From: Symsagittifera roscoffensis
Lineage: Eukaryota > Xenacoelomorpha > Acoela > Convolutidae
Length of the DNA: 64,000 nucleotides
Assembly (NCBI RefSeq): GCF_963678635.1
Contig: NC_087069.1
Coordinates: 10,313,206 to 10,377,205 of the forward strand
Direction of reading: 5' to 3'
Shown here: piece after piece, positions 19,725 through 31,553 of the stretch
Position numbering within the stretch: the stretch's first letter is position 1
Layout: every line of letters begins with the position of its first letter
Translations under genes and position numbers: made by a program
The notes under the pieces: generated by a model
The model's database searches: none
The model's input: the letters and a program-made list of their open reading frames with translations, nothing else
What the model was told of the DNA's origin: nothing

Positions 19725-20960
19725 GACAAACTTTTGGTATGTTTTGACTGTCTCAGCCAAATTTTGGTATGTTTTGTTACTCTCGACCGTTTTTTGGCTT
19801 GTTTCGAGTATATCGACTAAATTTTGGCATGTTTTGACTTTCTTTTTAAAAAAATTGGTGTGTTTCGACTATCTCGACCAAATTTTGGCATGTGTTGACT
19901 TTCTCGACAAAACTTTAGTATATTTCAGCTTTCTCGTTAAAAATTTGGTATGTCTAGACTTTCTCGACACACATTATTATTCCTATAACTCTTGATCTAC
20001 CTCAGATTTGTTTCAGGTTGCGTGATTAACAATGAGATAATGAGGTTTGTAAGCATTATTTCAACTCTCTAAATCACAAAATTGTGATGTTAAACTTGAG
20101 TTCAACCTGTAATCAAGTTCTTAGGCGAAAACGGCAAGATAAAAACCACATTATATCTGGTTTAAAACGCTACCCGAGCTCAAATAAATGGTTACTTTGA
20201 CTGTTCTGACCTAAGTTTCTAATGTGCTCGACATTTATTCCGACTGTGCCCGACGTATGCTTCTACCTTCTCGATAAAATTGGGTTTGTTTCGACTGTGC
20301 TTGACCTATGCTTCAAACTTCTCGTTTTTCTCTGCTAATAAATAACTTGAGCAACTTAACAAACAACTAAAATAAATGCACTTCACTGCGCTTTTATGGG
20401 ATGATCTGAAAATAGACTATAAAGTTCAGTAAATTGAAAATTTCCTGCATCAAAACCTAATTTTTAAATATTGAATCTTCCATTTTATTTTTAGTTTCTT
20501 GACAAATCTGGACTGAAACTGTTGATTTAAAAACTGATATTTGAGGAAATTTTTGTAAAATTTATTTTTTCTTGTCGCAGAAACACCCCTAAATCTCAAA
20601 AAACTCTAGGATTCCCTCAAATTTTTCAAGTTTTGAGATAAACAGTCCTGCCAATTGACTGTTGTTGATTGTTATTTTCTCATATTTGTCTTTTGTGAGC
20701 AGAATTTTTCTGCTCTGTATGCAAATTGCAATTAATCAAAATCTTCAAAAAATAAGTTTTGAAAAAAATCTAGTCCTGCTTGACGTATGTTTAGACAATG
20801 CTTGACTTATATTCTGACTATTTTTTAGCCAAAATCAGGTATCTTTCGACTGTTTTCGACCAACTTTTTGACTTTCTCAACCAAAATTGCGTAAGTTTTG
20901 ACTGTGTTCCAATTATGTTTAGTGTCTCTCGGCCAAAATCGGGTATGTAACGACTTTGGG
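19725..20960. repeat. Diverged ~31-bp minisatellite, three clusters
   Basis: Units of about 31 bp with the pattern TCTCGACCAAATTTTGGTATG + TTTTGACT recur about eight times at 19725-19975, with further degenerate units at about 20215-20320 and 20775-20960. The array begins directly after the PLAT exon donor. Repeated translation gives FWYVLTVS-like strings that are not a real protein. The counterpart in the other arm (about 48.6-50.0 kb) has a different number and arrangement of units. Confidence 0.75.
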
Positions 20961-21099
20961 CTCGGCTAAAGATTGCATCTCGTTTGCGGATTTTCTGTCG
21001 CAAAACTGCACTTGTCCGGTTCGCAAAGTCGAAGTATAATTCAAGAATTTCCGTGATCCCCAATCAGCCATTTAGTTTTTTTTCTGCTTAGATTAACTG

Positions 21100-21260
21100 A
21101 TTATTATAAAAATGGCATGTGGACTAATTATAGGGCATGGCAAGTAAATCTGGTTTTCATATTCAACATTGAAAAACTCTTCATTACGCCATTAAATTGA
21201 TTTAAAGTTGCTGGGAAGTTTTAAAAATAGCGCCATGTTTACCATATTGTCGCTAAGTGT
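21100..21260. mobile_element. Degraded copy of the hAT-like MITE
   Basis: Inner sequence (ATGGCATGTGGACTAATTA, then GGCATGGCAAGTAAATCTGG and CATATTCAACATTG) matches the interior of the MITE copies at 26.2, 30.7 and 38.5 kb. The terminal GGCTCTTTTTCC blocks are lost. A counterpart lies at about 48400-48550 in the other arm. Confidence 0.5.
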
Positions 21261-24200
21261 TCGCGATTTTGTATTTCTGTTCTTTTTGCTGTCTTGTCAA
21301 AAAAGTCAGTTTCTAAGTTCGAATTTCAAAGAAGAGTTTCTCAAAAAAAATAGTTTTTTACATTTTGTTTTCTAATTTAGCCCTGATTATTAGTGCCTCT
21401 CTAGGGTTGATCGCTTCGTGGCCCCTGAACAGTGTAGATGTGGAGGAGAAAAGAAACCCCGAGAAAAAATGAAAACTTTTCTTCAATCTGTTCCTTCAAA
21501 TGCGAGAAACAGTGAACATTTTTCTTCAATCCGTTTCTTCAATTTTTCTTCAAATGCGATAACACTACATCCAGAGACCTCCTATGTGACAAAATTGGTG
21601 CTGAGAATTTAAAACCGCTCTCTGTTTCTTGGGTTAAAATGTTTTGTCATTTATATTTTTGGATAAAAACAGTCTTTCTAATCAATTATTTTGGGCAAGG
21701 TTAGGCCGTGCAAGGCCTCATATATGATTCAAAATGACCAAATAATTTTTAATTTTAAATAAAACAATGATAGAACCATTTTTAATCTCATGGTAATCAA
21801 TTTTTTCACTCATATGAATATTGTAGTTTCTTTTGAAAATCTTTCATTTCTTGTTCAAAAACCACTCAAAAAAGTTTTTCGTCAAACGTTTTCTAGTAAC
21901 TATGATACTACCTTTCTCCATACTTATCCGCAACCTTATGGAATAAGACTTTTATTTGAACTGTTAAAAAAATTAGCTATTTTCCAAAAATACAAATTTT
22001 GAAGCTTTTTTAAAAATTTTTCTTGCTTTATTTGTTTGTTTTTGTTCAGTTGTAAATACTTATGATAAGCTTTAGCTTTATGAGGAGCGCCAAGTTTTGG
22101 TCTAGTCCTTAGCCATCAGCAAAAAAAAACAAAACGATACATCAAATTTGGAAATAAGCAACAAAATAAAAAATTAATTGTTTTTTTTATAACATTTTCC
22201 ATGAATATGTTCGGTACTTTCTGTCTAATTTACTATACAGCAACCCCGCTACTCTTGTTTTAATCACGTCTTGATTTTCTTTCGAGTTTTTTGAACGATT
22301 AATATTTATCAGTTGCATGCTTCATCGGTCGAACCAAAGTCTACTTCGCCAAAACTGGATACATAGGGTGTCATTTTCTTCTTAGCGCATTCCAGTGTTG
22401 AGTACAGAGTGGAACCCTAGACGGCTAATGAACGGAATGCGGGACTGATGCTAATGGATTCATCACAATTTATGGCAAAAATGGCGATTCCAGTAGGTAG
22501 AAACTGAGCAGTAGCAGCACATATTTCAACAAATTTGAAAAAGGCAGTCTAGACACGTTCCAACTGCAGGTCAGTTCTTAAATTGTTACAATAAAGAATG
22601 ACAATTATTTAAAAAACTTTTAGATGGGACCCTGAAAAAATGTTTTTTGACCTCAAAGTTTTCGAAAACAGGTTCAGTTTTTGTTTACTTTCAATTATAT
22701 AGGAACTCACGGGACCTACCTTTTGTAGTTCTACTAACCTGCGCTGATAAGACTTGTTTCGGATCGATTTAAATTGAATTCAAATCAAATTAATAGCAAT
22801 CTAAATCTGTTAAAAATGTGCATTTCAAGAGTTGGGCATAACTAATTGGTTATACTGATTATAGATTTTGTGACACCTAGATTTGATTAATAGTTAGATT
22901 TGACTAGCATGAATATCAATGAAAAACCACAATTTCAATCCTGAGAATGTTCTTAAAACAGGTTTGCAGTTTTTCATCAATGATTTTGCTGGTAACTCTA
23001 CTCAGAAAATCCCTTCTCTGCAGTTCTCGTCAATGAATTTCCTGTTTTTTAAATGAAATTGGCAGTTCATCATTATGTTAAATTGACAGCATTTTCTGCT
23101 GTTTGCAAGGTGAAGTTCCACTTTTCAGTATTTTTTTCTTACAATTGACCGTCGTGACTTAAACAACGAACGTTTTGTTTACCAATACATAAAAGTTGGA
23201 AACTTTTCGCGTATTTCCTCTGAAGTTTTTTGGACATTATTGTTCTTTCTTTTTCGTATGAACAAACATCAAACATTAATAAACATAAACATTAAAAAAA
23301 AAACAAAGAAGCAATCTTCACTCTGATCTGTGTCTACAAAGCAAAAATTTTAAACAAGTTTTCCTAAGCTGAGAAGCTCTGTATAAGTTTTTAAGCGCCG
23401 ATCAAAATATTGAATAACAAATGGATTGGTTCCAATGGAGGATCTAGAGTTTTCCCTATGAGGGAGGGGGCAAATTTTTGACGGCCTTTTTTAGGTGAAT
23501 TAATTTGAAATCCTAGCTCTTCCAATTGACTATAAAGACCCTATTTGGACCACATTTTCTTCACTTTAGGTATTTTTTTGAAAAACAAATAGTTAAAGAA
23601 CGTTTTTAGAAATTTTTGAACAAAACTTGCTGAGAAATGCAAAAAAATTGCTCAAGTTTAGTATATATTGGTAATGAAGGCGCTTTCAGAAAAATGTCGA
23701 CAGGCTGATTTTGCTTTGACTATTTTTTCAGGCTGCATACCTTTACAAAAACAGTTTCGGATCAATTTAAATTGATTAATCATGTACATTCTAGGAAGTG
23801 AAACCGATTTAATTTGATCTTTCTTGAAGAGTTTGAATCGATCGTGTCTAAATCGATTGTGTCTAAATAATCAAGTTAAATCGATTTGGTTTGATTTTCC
23901 GACCCACTAAAATCCATCCAAATCTCACTAAAATCTGTTTGAAACTTATTTAAAATCATTCAAGTCCATTTTAAAAGACCCCTGAGCACATCGATTTAAG
24001 TATCTAAAAAATCCGTTTCAAAACGATGTCGAAAAAAACTCGTCGAAAAAAAACTTGCTAATTAGAATAAAATGGAATATTTTATTCTCGATTTCTTAAA
24101 ATTACACGTGCTAGATTTTGTTGAAGTACAAGAAAATTGTACTCAAAATTGAGATTTTGAGCTCAAAAATGTGCAATGAAATCATGAAAAATATCATTGT

Positions 24201-24451
24201 AAATCAGATTATGGGCAAAAACCTAAATAAAAAATCTGGGAAAAGGTAATTACATTGATAGTTTGATCTCAAGAAATTTTAATAAAATATCAAAAACTAT
24301 CATTGTAAATCAGATATTGGGCGAAATTCATGTAACAAATCATTAAATTGGCGAATATAGATCAAATTTGTAGCTCAGAATATGCAAGGAATTACAAAAT
24401 TATATAATTATTTTTAAAAACATTTCGTCTTTTTATTATGCGACTATTTAT

Positions 24452-24646
24452 AGGCCAAATTGTGCATTGGATAAGCGCAAAATTTTGTGTCTGCATGTTC
24501 CTGGATTCCAGAGACAAGTCTTTAAACATGTTAAAATTTTGTCGAAACCATCATAGAGAATGAAAGGGTAAAAGAAGAACAAATGGAGCTTCCTTGTTGC
24601 AGAATCCGCTTACCATTCACAAAAGACACAGTTTGGCCTCGTAATG
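24452..24646. mobile_element. MITE, TTACGAGGCCAAA family
   Basis: The left end is worn (TAGGCCAAATTGTGC), the right end is intact (CAGTTTGGCCTCGTAATG). The interior (GATTCCAGAGACAAGTCTTT; GCAGAATCCGCTTACC) matches the copies at 45.1 and 56.1 kb. The copy at about 45091-45284 is its counterpart in the inverted arm. Confidence 0.65.
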
Positions 24647-25335
24647 ATACGCAATCGGAGTAAAATGAAAATTGGGCCATGAATAAATGCAACACAAACT
24701 CGAAACTAAAGAGATTCGTAGGAAAAAAACTGACTGAAATGACTTAAATCCGTTTTCATTCAAAAACAAAAACAAGTTATGACTGAAAAAATGGAGTTGA
24801 ATCGGTTTTAAATCGAAATGGATGGATTTTTTATCTGGGATTTAAGATCCTTTTAAATCGATTTTCTATTTAGTTTCTACTTTTTCTATTAACTATTCGT
24901 AACTTTTTATACTAAAATTGATCTCAAATAAATATATCTAAAGACTTTTTCATACTAAAGTCGATCTTAATTCATTGTTGTCAGTGCGGGCAGGCTTTCA
25001 TAGATCCTCTGCTAATCGCGGAAGCCATAGTTAATAGCAGATTCAAGAATAGTTTTCTCAAAAATAGCAAATTTATTTGACTTGAAGCGTTTTAATGTGT
25101 AAAAAAAATAATAGTCAGAAGCACTTTCTGAAGCGTGGTATTGAATATAGTTTTGTCGAGAATTATTGTTTTCATTTAAAACGTACTTTTTCTCTACATA
25201 AACATTGGTTTGCTTTAAGATTGAAAAACTTAGTCGTGTATTCTGTCGCATTGTTTTTTAAAATTCTGCATTGAATCATCTCGTTTATAGATACACTTTT
25301 GACTTATATATTTTGAGCCTCAATAAAAATATAAA

Positions 25336-25750
25336 ATGTCGTCTTTTCTGGAGTCTTGGAAACCGAAACCGGGTACTTCTCTGCATTTCATTTCCCTATC
25401 CGTTCTTGTATTCATAGTTTACATCTGCTACGGCGTGTTGCAAGAGTCCTTATTTACTCAACCTGAATTGAAACCTTTCGGATGGTTCTTAACTTGGGTT
25501 CAATTCGCCTTCTATATCCCGTTTGGAGGGATTGAGTTTGTAATGAAAGGTGAATTTGTGAGAAAGATCCCCATCAAAATTTACTTCCTGTTGGCATTCT
25601 TGTCAGTAGTTACTATGGGTTGTTCTAATAAAAGTTTGAAGTACCTCAACTACCCAACCCAAGTGATCTTCAAGAGCTGCAAGCTCATTCCTGTTATGAT
25701 TGGAGGTATTTTAATGCAGAAAAAGACGTACAAATTTGTGGACTATTTTG
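25336..25750 (+). CDS. SLC35B3: SLC35B3 (PAPS transporter 2), exon 1
   Basis: First coding exon of a nucleotide-sugar-transporter-family protein that moves the sulfate donor PAPS from cytosol into the Golgi. The frame starts MSSFLESWKPKPG. Landmarks shared with SLC35B3 include YGVLQE, GWFLTWVQFAFY, SNKSLKYLNYPTQVIFKSCK and LIPVMIGG. Four membrane segments are visible (around residues 20-36, 50-70, 82-98 and 115-132). The exon ends in phase 1 at TTTTG/GTAAGA. Exons 2 and 3 are at 30585-31052 and 31204-31553. Intron 1 (4.8 kb) holds MITEs and a dead LINE. A second, partial copy of this exon is at 44343-44399. Confidence 0.93.
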
Positions 25751-25889
25751 GTAAGAAATATAAAACTATTCATTATTTTCCCTCCCTGGTTATGAGTCAT
25801 ACTTTTTCTTGTTTCCCCACCTCACATAAGCATTAATATGGTGCATTGAGTGGTTCCGGACGGTTAATACGAGGCTTAAATATGGTTCG

Positions 25890-26130
25890 ACTACACTCAA
25901 AAAAAGGAACATGTAATTTTACGAAAAAATTACGTAATTTCACATGTTCGTCACATGTGATTAAAACCTCGGGAGAAATTGCATGTCACATTTGATTCAC
26001 ATCTCCGAACATGTAAGATCACATACATTTTTACGGAATTTTTTTGAATCCCCACTTATTTTTTGTGTAATTTACAAGTTTTTTCATGTGAATTCACATT
26101 TCAGCTCATGGGTGATCACATGTCGGAAAT
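25890..26130. repeat. CACATGT-rich repeat in SLC35B3 intron 1
   Basis: ACATGT/CACATG motifs recur many times in both orientations with AATT-rich spacers (for example AATTTCACATGTTCG near 25938), giving several small inverted repeats. This looks like a palindromic non-coding element. No termini or target duplication were identified. Confidence 0.4.
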
Positions 26131-26224
26131 TGAGATTTTATCAAGATTTACATGATTGCTCTTCAACTTTATGACAATCAGAATTGTGAAAAAAACTTCT
26201 TCACATTATTCGATTGTTTTGGAA

Positions 26225-26350
26225 AATGGCATACGGACTGATAAGGCTATGGCGAACATATTTGGTCTTCATAATTAACCTTGTAAAACCACTCGTTACT
26301 CCGAAAAAATCGATGCTCGTGTTTGGGGGTGGGGAGAGGAAAAAAGAGTT
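26225..26350. mobile_element. Partial hAT-like MITE
   Basis: The interior (ATGGCATACGGACTGATAAG, then CATATTTGGTCTTCAT and AACCACTCGTTAC) and the right end (GGGGTGGGGAGAGGAAAAAA + GAG) match the family at 30723-30918. The left terminal repeat is missing. Confidence 0.6.
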
Positions 26351-26454
26351 GACTTTGTTACTGTAAAGTTTTGGTTAATGACTCTGATTGCCATGAAAAA
26401 CGGCAAGTGGGCCGAGGAAATAATCCCAATCATATTTGGTCCTCTATTGATTTT

Positions 26455-26498
26455 GGCTCTTTTTCTTCCTCCCAGGTGGGGGGAAAGGAAAAAGAGCC
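26455..26498. mobile_element. 44-bp minimal MITE: two termini only
   Basis: GGCTCTTTTTCTTCCTCCC is joined almost directly to GGGGGGAAAGGAAAAAGAGCC, so both terminal inverted repeats of the local hAT-like MITE are present with nearly no interior. The flanks TTGATTTT (26447-26454) and TTGACTTT (26499-26506) match at 7 of 8 bases, as expected for an 8-bp target duplication. Confidence 0.7.
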
Positions 26499-26604
26499 TT
26501 GACTTTAAAAAATTATTGATTGAAAATTAAGCAAAAACTGATTTCAATTTTGAAATTTTGAATATAAAAATTTAAAACGAATATCGGTTTTAACTCAACC
26601 AAGT

Positions 26605-26810
26605 GGCTCTTTTTCCTTTTCCCCCCACCTCACGCATGTGTCAATTATATGTTGTAACGATGGGTTTTACAAGGTTAAGTATGAAGACCAAATATGTTTG
26701 TCATAGCCTAGTCAGTCCACATGCCAATTTTTGTAACAATCCGACAATGTGAACAATATTTTACTAGTAAAATTTCGCTAGTGGGGGAAGGGGGAAGGTA
26801 ACAGAGGCAA
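26605..26810. mobile_element. hAT-like MITE in SLC35B3 intron 1
   Basis: It starts GGCTCTTTTTCCTTTTCCC and ends in a worn G-rich terminus (GGGGGAAGG...AGAGGC). Flanks AACCAAGT and AACCAAAG agree at 6 of 8 bases. The interior (GTTTTACAAGGTTAAGTATG; CATAGCCTAGTCAGTCC) is the reverse complement of the copies at 26.2 and 38.5 kb. The right end is placed to within a few bases. Confidence 0.7.
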
Positions 26811-27639
26811 CCAAAGGGGTCATAAATTCGCAAAATAGTATGAACAAAATATTTAATTTTTTGTTCAATATTTTCCCAAACTATGAAACCTCTTAATTTT
26901 AGTCAGGGTAAAAAAATACTCATTTTGAACCATCTAATTCGCTTAAAAAGTTGGTCGACCTGATTCGTTTTCACGCCTATAAATATTTCTCGAGAGAGTT
27001 TGAAATGCAATACTGAGATCAAATTCCAAACTAAAATGGATTCAAATTCCCATATATAAATAAATCTGTAAGATTAATTAGATGTGCGGCTGAAATCAAT
27101 ACATCGGCCATTAACATGGGCATGATTACAGCCACGATTAATTGAGTTGTATCGGTGCTCATACAAAAAGATAGTGCATCGACTTCTTTTGTCAGAGTGC
27201 ACGAGAGGGAGGCGTTGAAGGCATTAGAAATCCAGGCTGTGCAAAAAAGGTTTAACACTGCATCAGTTGGATCAAAGTGTGCACGGAAAAAGACTCGTGT
27301 CAAAGAATGTCACTTGAAAAAAAAGTAAACAGGTGTCAGAATTAGAAATCTGATGCAAAGCCTCCTTAGAGATTGAACAATTGAAAAATTGGAACTTTGG
27401 TTTAACTTAATTTACCTGATTTGAATTCTGTGTTAATTGCAGTAAAATTTATACCAGATACCAGACTATATTAGTTAGGTTTCAAGTTGAAAAAAAGATT
27501 TTGTTTTAGTGTCTCTTAAAAAACTGGTTTTTCAGAATTTTCTTTATTTTGTTCAGTACTCGGCTGTTTGTTTTCTATTTCCTTTTAAAAGAAAAAAAAA
27601 TAGAAAAATCACTTTAGAGCAAAAAAAATAGAAAAATCA

Positions 27640-29920
27640 CTTTAGAAAACTGCAGATCTATCTGGGTTCTCTAATACTGACACCAGAAACAAAACATATA
27701 GTATGTGGTGATTTTAATATTAAAAATATCTCTAAGCAAAAAAAAATACAACAAAATCGATTGAACTGACAACCAGTCTTTCGGAAAACAGTTTGTTTCT
27801 GCTGTACTCCGGCAAAGCCGCTCGAGAGACCAACCAATCGAAACCTGTTTGGATAATTTTTATGGCAGCCATGACGGATATATATATTTTCTCAAAACGT
27901 CTTTATCAGATCATACCATGTTAAATTTACGAACGGTGGATAAAGTCAGAAAGAAATTGGCGAACCAAAAGCGACCAGAATTTGGTTGAACCTCAAAAAT
28001 CCAATATAAAATTAGGCAAATAACGAGGCTTTTCATAATCAAAAAATGAAAAAAAAGGAGGTTTTTGTTGGAAAAAACATCAACAGCGTTTTTGAAGAGC
28101 TGCAAAGATTCTTGTGGAGAACCCTACTCATTTTGTTCCAGTATAGCAAAACAAACCCAGAGTTAAAACACGTAAGTGGATAGATAACAAAGTTTAAACA
28201 GCTGCCGCTAAGAAAACTGTTCAAAAGTAAAACTATAATCTTAGTGGCCATTCTAAAGACAGAAAAAAATGGAAAAAAATTGTTGGAAAAACGTAAAAAT
28301 TGGTGAAAATTTAAGTTAATAGCAAAATGGAAAATTACTACTATGAAAATTTCGAAAAATCAGCAAAAACAAAAAAAAAATTTTAAAGTGAAAGAAAAGT
28401 TATGGAAAATCCAAGAAGATTGGTTAAAACATCAGAAAAGAATTTGAAGCATTTCAATAAATTCATTTCAAGAATTGACGCAAACTGGTCAGCAAGTTTA
28501 TTGATACGTTGCCAATTCGGGAACAGTGCATACACTCAAAGTAACTGATACCAATAAGCCAAGGGGAAATTTTCAAAGTATGAGAATCGGTTAAAGGAAT
28601 TTTCAGCAAATAGTTTTATTGTTTGATTAAGTTTTTTTTTGAAAACATTTGAACAGCCATTGCACCAAATTTATCAGAAATGTTCCAAAATTGTTTTGAT
28701 AAGGCCACTCTCCCAGATTGCTTCAAAATGGCGAAGTTGATTCCAGTTTACAAAGAGGGATATCAAGCAGATCCTTTAAATTTTCGACCAATAGCCCAAC
28801 TGCCAGTGATATGTAGGCTCCTGGAAAAAACCTATTTACAACCGCTTGATATTATATTTCAATAATTTTGACTCTATAAAGAAAATTCAATTTCGTTTTT
28901 GCTCATAGCACGGAACAGTTGACGCAACCGTTTCACTGATTGAAAGTGTGAGACAAATTTTTCAGCATCAATTTAAACTGATACAATGCACCTTCATAGA
29001 TTTTAAAAAAACATTCGATACAGTAGATCACTCACTCTTGTTGTAAAAATGCAAATCCATTAAGCTAAGAGGACCAACTGGTCAGTTAGTAAAGTCTTAT
29101 TTGAACAATAGGAAGCATTTTGAAGCCACTAAACATGCAAACTCAAAATTAAGATAAACTAAGTTTCGGTGTTTCTCAAAGATCTAATCTTGAACCACTG
29201 CTTTTCATAATTTTCATCAAAGCTATCGACCTAAACCAAGAAAACGCAAAAGTTATGCTATGCGCAAAGGACAAGGTAATTAGGATATGTATCCGGACGC
29301 AAATTGTGCATGCTGAGAACCGGGCTGCTTTGAACAAAACAGCACAACGGTTTAAACAAAACAAGCTTACACTATATGCGGACAAATAAACCCTAATTTT
29401 TGAGCAAATCGAAAAAGAAAAAATTAAATCTCCCAACTGATAACTTAAATGATCAGCCAATCGAGAGAAAAAAATGTGTTGATATCTTGAAATTCATATA
29501 GATGAACAGGTGAACTTCGATGAACATGTTGATTTTCTCGGTAAAAAGTCAAGAAGTTTCGCGGAATTATTAAAAGCTTTAAAAAATTTCTTTCGACGAA
29601 GCACCTTGTAACATCTCGCAAAACTTTTTGCAGCATGGCGTTTTGGCTTACTAATTCATAAACAAGACCAAAGTGATTTTTGAGATCACAAAGTGAAGCG
29701 CTTGTTCAGAGTTATCTTAAGACGTAAATACCAATCAATTCAAAACCAAAGCATCAGGTGTTTTTTTGGGAAGGAGCTCCGTTTGTATGAATTACTAAAA
29801 ACAACGTCTAACGTTTTCAGATATGAAATCCCTATTCAAATTTTCGAGCTCATTACGAAAAATGAAGCGAACAAACTTTTGCAGTACAGCAAGAATACTG
29901 CCAACAAGAGCACATGAGAA
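27640..29920 (+). mobile_element. Degraded LINE (non-LTR retrotransposon) in SLC35B3 intron 1
   Basis: In order: an endonuclease block HIVCGDFNI (27695-27721), a reverse-transcriptase block with FKMAKLIPVYKEG and NFRPIAQLPVICRLLEK (28720-28840), FIDFKKTFDTVDH (about 28990-29030), a GVSQRSNLEPLLF motif (about 29170-29210), a worn YxDD site (LYADK near 29375) and a C-terminal segment (29693-29917). Many stops and frame changes show that it is dead. The domain order (endonuclease then RT) fits CR1/Jockey-type LINEs. A short duplication of an A-rich 27-bp unit at 27590-27645 precedes it. Confidence 0.8.
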
Positions 29921-30584
29921 CCCGAATGAGTCAAGTGTTATTAGGCTAAGAAAAATGTCCTATTTTATCATTCTCTGATTTTCTCGATGCAGTTTTTGCT
30001 TGACGAGATTGTCTGTACTACTTTTTCAGCGAAATGCTACTCTAGGTATATTATGAGATGGTTTTTAAGAGCAAACCTTATTTAACTCGAAAAACTCTGT
30101 TGATTTCATCAAAGTTTTGGTATCAGTTACTTTCATTTTCGGAACATGCAAAAAAAAAATTCATGCAAACAAACGTATTTTTGAAACAAGCTTTTGGAAC
30201 CAGTTCAAAACAAGTATTTATTCTGTATCTAGATATTTATCATTGTAAAATAACCAATCGTTACTGAAACTTACGATAAATTGTAAACTGAAACTAGTCA
30301 TAATTTCAGATAGAGAAAAAATAACACAGATTGAAATCAGTTGCTTTCTTTTCTCCTCTAACCTCGCTAGAATACCAGTACACATTAGATCTATTGAGAC
30401 TAGGAAATATAAGAGTAAGAAATATCCGGCCGAAAATAAGATAGCGTGACGAACAGACGGTGTACCTTATCCAAAATTAACTTATGAGAAGGCCACCCCG
30501 GACCTAAACTCACACTTTTGAATCACTGGCTAGCGTGTTAGGGTTGATAACTGAAACCCAACTAATTGCTGGTCTTTATTTCAG

Positions 30585-31052
30585 CCATGTTTCTACTTTG
30601 TGCTGGTCTGGTCTGGTTTTCCCTCGCCGACAGTACCGTCCAGCCTAACTTTGACGTCACCGGAGTTATTATTATATCCTGCGCTCTCACAGCCGATGCC
30701 GTCATAGGGAATGCACAGGAACGGCCATTTTTTTTTACCCCCACCTCACACGAACATCAATTTTTTGGAGAAACAAGTTGTTTTTAGAAGGTTGAATATG
30801 AAGATAAAGTATGTTTTTCATGGCCTAATTTGTCCGCCCGTCATTTTTTGTACCAATTGGGACAATGTGAACAAATATTTAAGTAAAAAACACAGGTGGG
30901 GGAAAAGGAAAAAGAGCCACAGGAACTCTACATGAAGAAGTACGGCGCCGGCAACACAGAAGTCGTTTTCTACTCATACCTTATCGGAACAGTCTACATA
31001 TTCTTCATCGTACTTTTTGAAGGAACCCTCCTCGAGGCATTGCCGCTTCTAG
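30585..31052 (+). CDS. SLC35B3: SLC35B3 exon 2, interrupted by a MITE
   Basis: The exon follows TTATTTCAG and encodes FLLCAGLVWFSLADSTVQPN and GVIIISCALTADAVIGNAQE, then, after the MITE at 30723-30918, ELYMKKYGAGNTEVVFYSY and VYIFFIVLFEGTLLEA. The first part resembles the conserved LADS and ADAVIGN blocks of SLC35B3. MITE plus duplicated target adds 204 bases, a multiple of three, so the phase is kept, but the inserted DNA brings a TAG at 30785-30787. Unless the insert is spliced out, this allele makes a protein cut after about 210 residues. The exon ends at CTAG/GTCTTT, a modest donor. Confidence 0.9.
30723..30918. mobile_element. hAT-like MITE inserted in the coding exon of SLC35B3
   Basis: A 196-bp element with ends GGCCATTTTTTTT and AAAAGGAAAAAGAGCC is flanked by a perfect 8-bp direct repeat ACAGGAAC (30715-30722 and 30919-30926). 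An 8-bp target duplication is typical of hAT elements. The interior (GAAGGTTGAATATGAAGATA, then CATGGCCTAATTTGTCCGCC) matches the other family members. Removing insert plus one repeat rejoins the protein frame. Confidence 0.9.
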
Positions 31053-31203
31053 GTCTTTTTATTAATTCCGCCGAAATTACTAGGTGGAAACAAGTTTTAA
31101 ATTTAGTCGGATATAAATCATTACAAAATATGTTGGCGGACCATTTCATAGATTTGGTTCTATTTTTAAGGGTGGAGTTAATAAAAAAGACCCTCGCTTT
31201 TAG

Positions 31204-31553
31204 ATACCCACACATTATTTAAAGCCTTCCTCTTTTCACTTACTGGTTATTGCGGGGTTCATTTAGTCTTGGATTTAGTTGTAACATATGGAGCGCTTCT
31301 TGCAGTAACAGTTACTACGTGCAGAAAAGCAGTCACTATTATCATCTCGTTTCTAGTTATTTCCAAACCCTTCACAATACAATACGTGTTCGCTGGGGGA
31401 GTTACGTTCTTGGGTGTTTTCCTGAATGTCTATTCGAAGAACTCCGAATCAATGGGAGAAGGTGCAAGGAAAATGATGATTGTCGTCTATTCGATATTTA
31501 GGATACCTCACGAAGGCAAAACATCTGAGAAAAAAGTGGTGCAGACTGTATAA
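31204..31553 (+). CDS. SLC35B3: SLC35B3 exon 3 (C-terminal)
   Basis: After an acceptor at 31202-31203 the frame reads DTHTLFKAFLFSLTGYCGVH, DLVVTYGALLAVTVTTCRKA, FLVISKPFTIQYVFAGGV and FLGVFLNVYSKN, then ends HEGKTSEKKVVQTV and TAA 31551-31553. These are the strongly conserved last membrane segments of the transporter, and the terminal QTV resembles the AQTV end of vertebrate SLC35B3. The 151-bp intron 2 keeps phase 1. No break in this exon. Confidence 0.92.

Larger units (their letters stand above)
17104..25391. repeat. Left arm of a large inverted near-duplicate
   Basis: Read on the minus strand, this segment matches 44343-57252. Anchor points: 25391 with 44343 (inside SLC35B3 exon 1), 24640 with 45096, 22360 with 47270, 21430 with 48215, 19644 with 50097, 18360 with 51330, 17650 with 56790 and 17104 with 57252. 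By eye the copies are highly similar with scattered substitutions and indels. Outside the items listed separately, 17256-19190 and 20960-24450 contain no gene that I can support. Confidence 0.9.

Noticed and set aside
19639-19995. 118-codon frame with repeated FWYVL/FWHVL strings
   Set aside because: It is a translation of the 31-bp minisatellite behind the PLAT exon donor, not a protein.
27031-27303. 90-codon minus-strand frame in SLC35B3 intron 1
   Set aside because: Mildly hydrophobic but without family pattern; the plus strand is equally open in parts and may be LINE debris.
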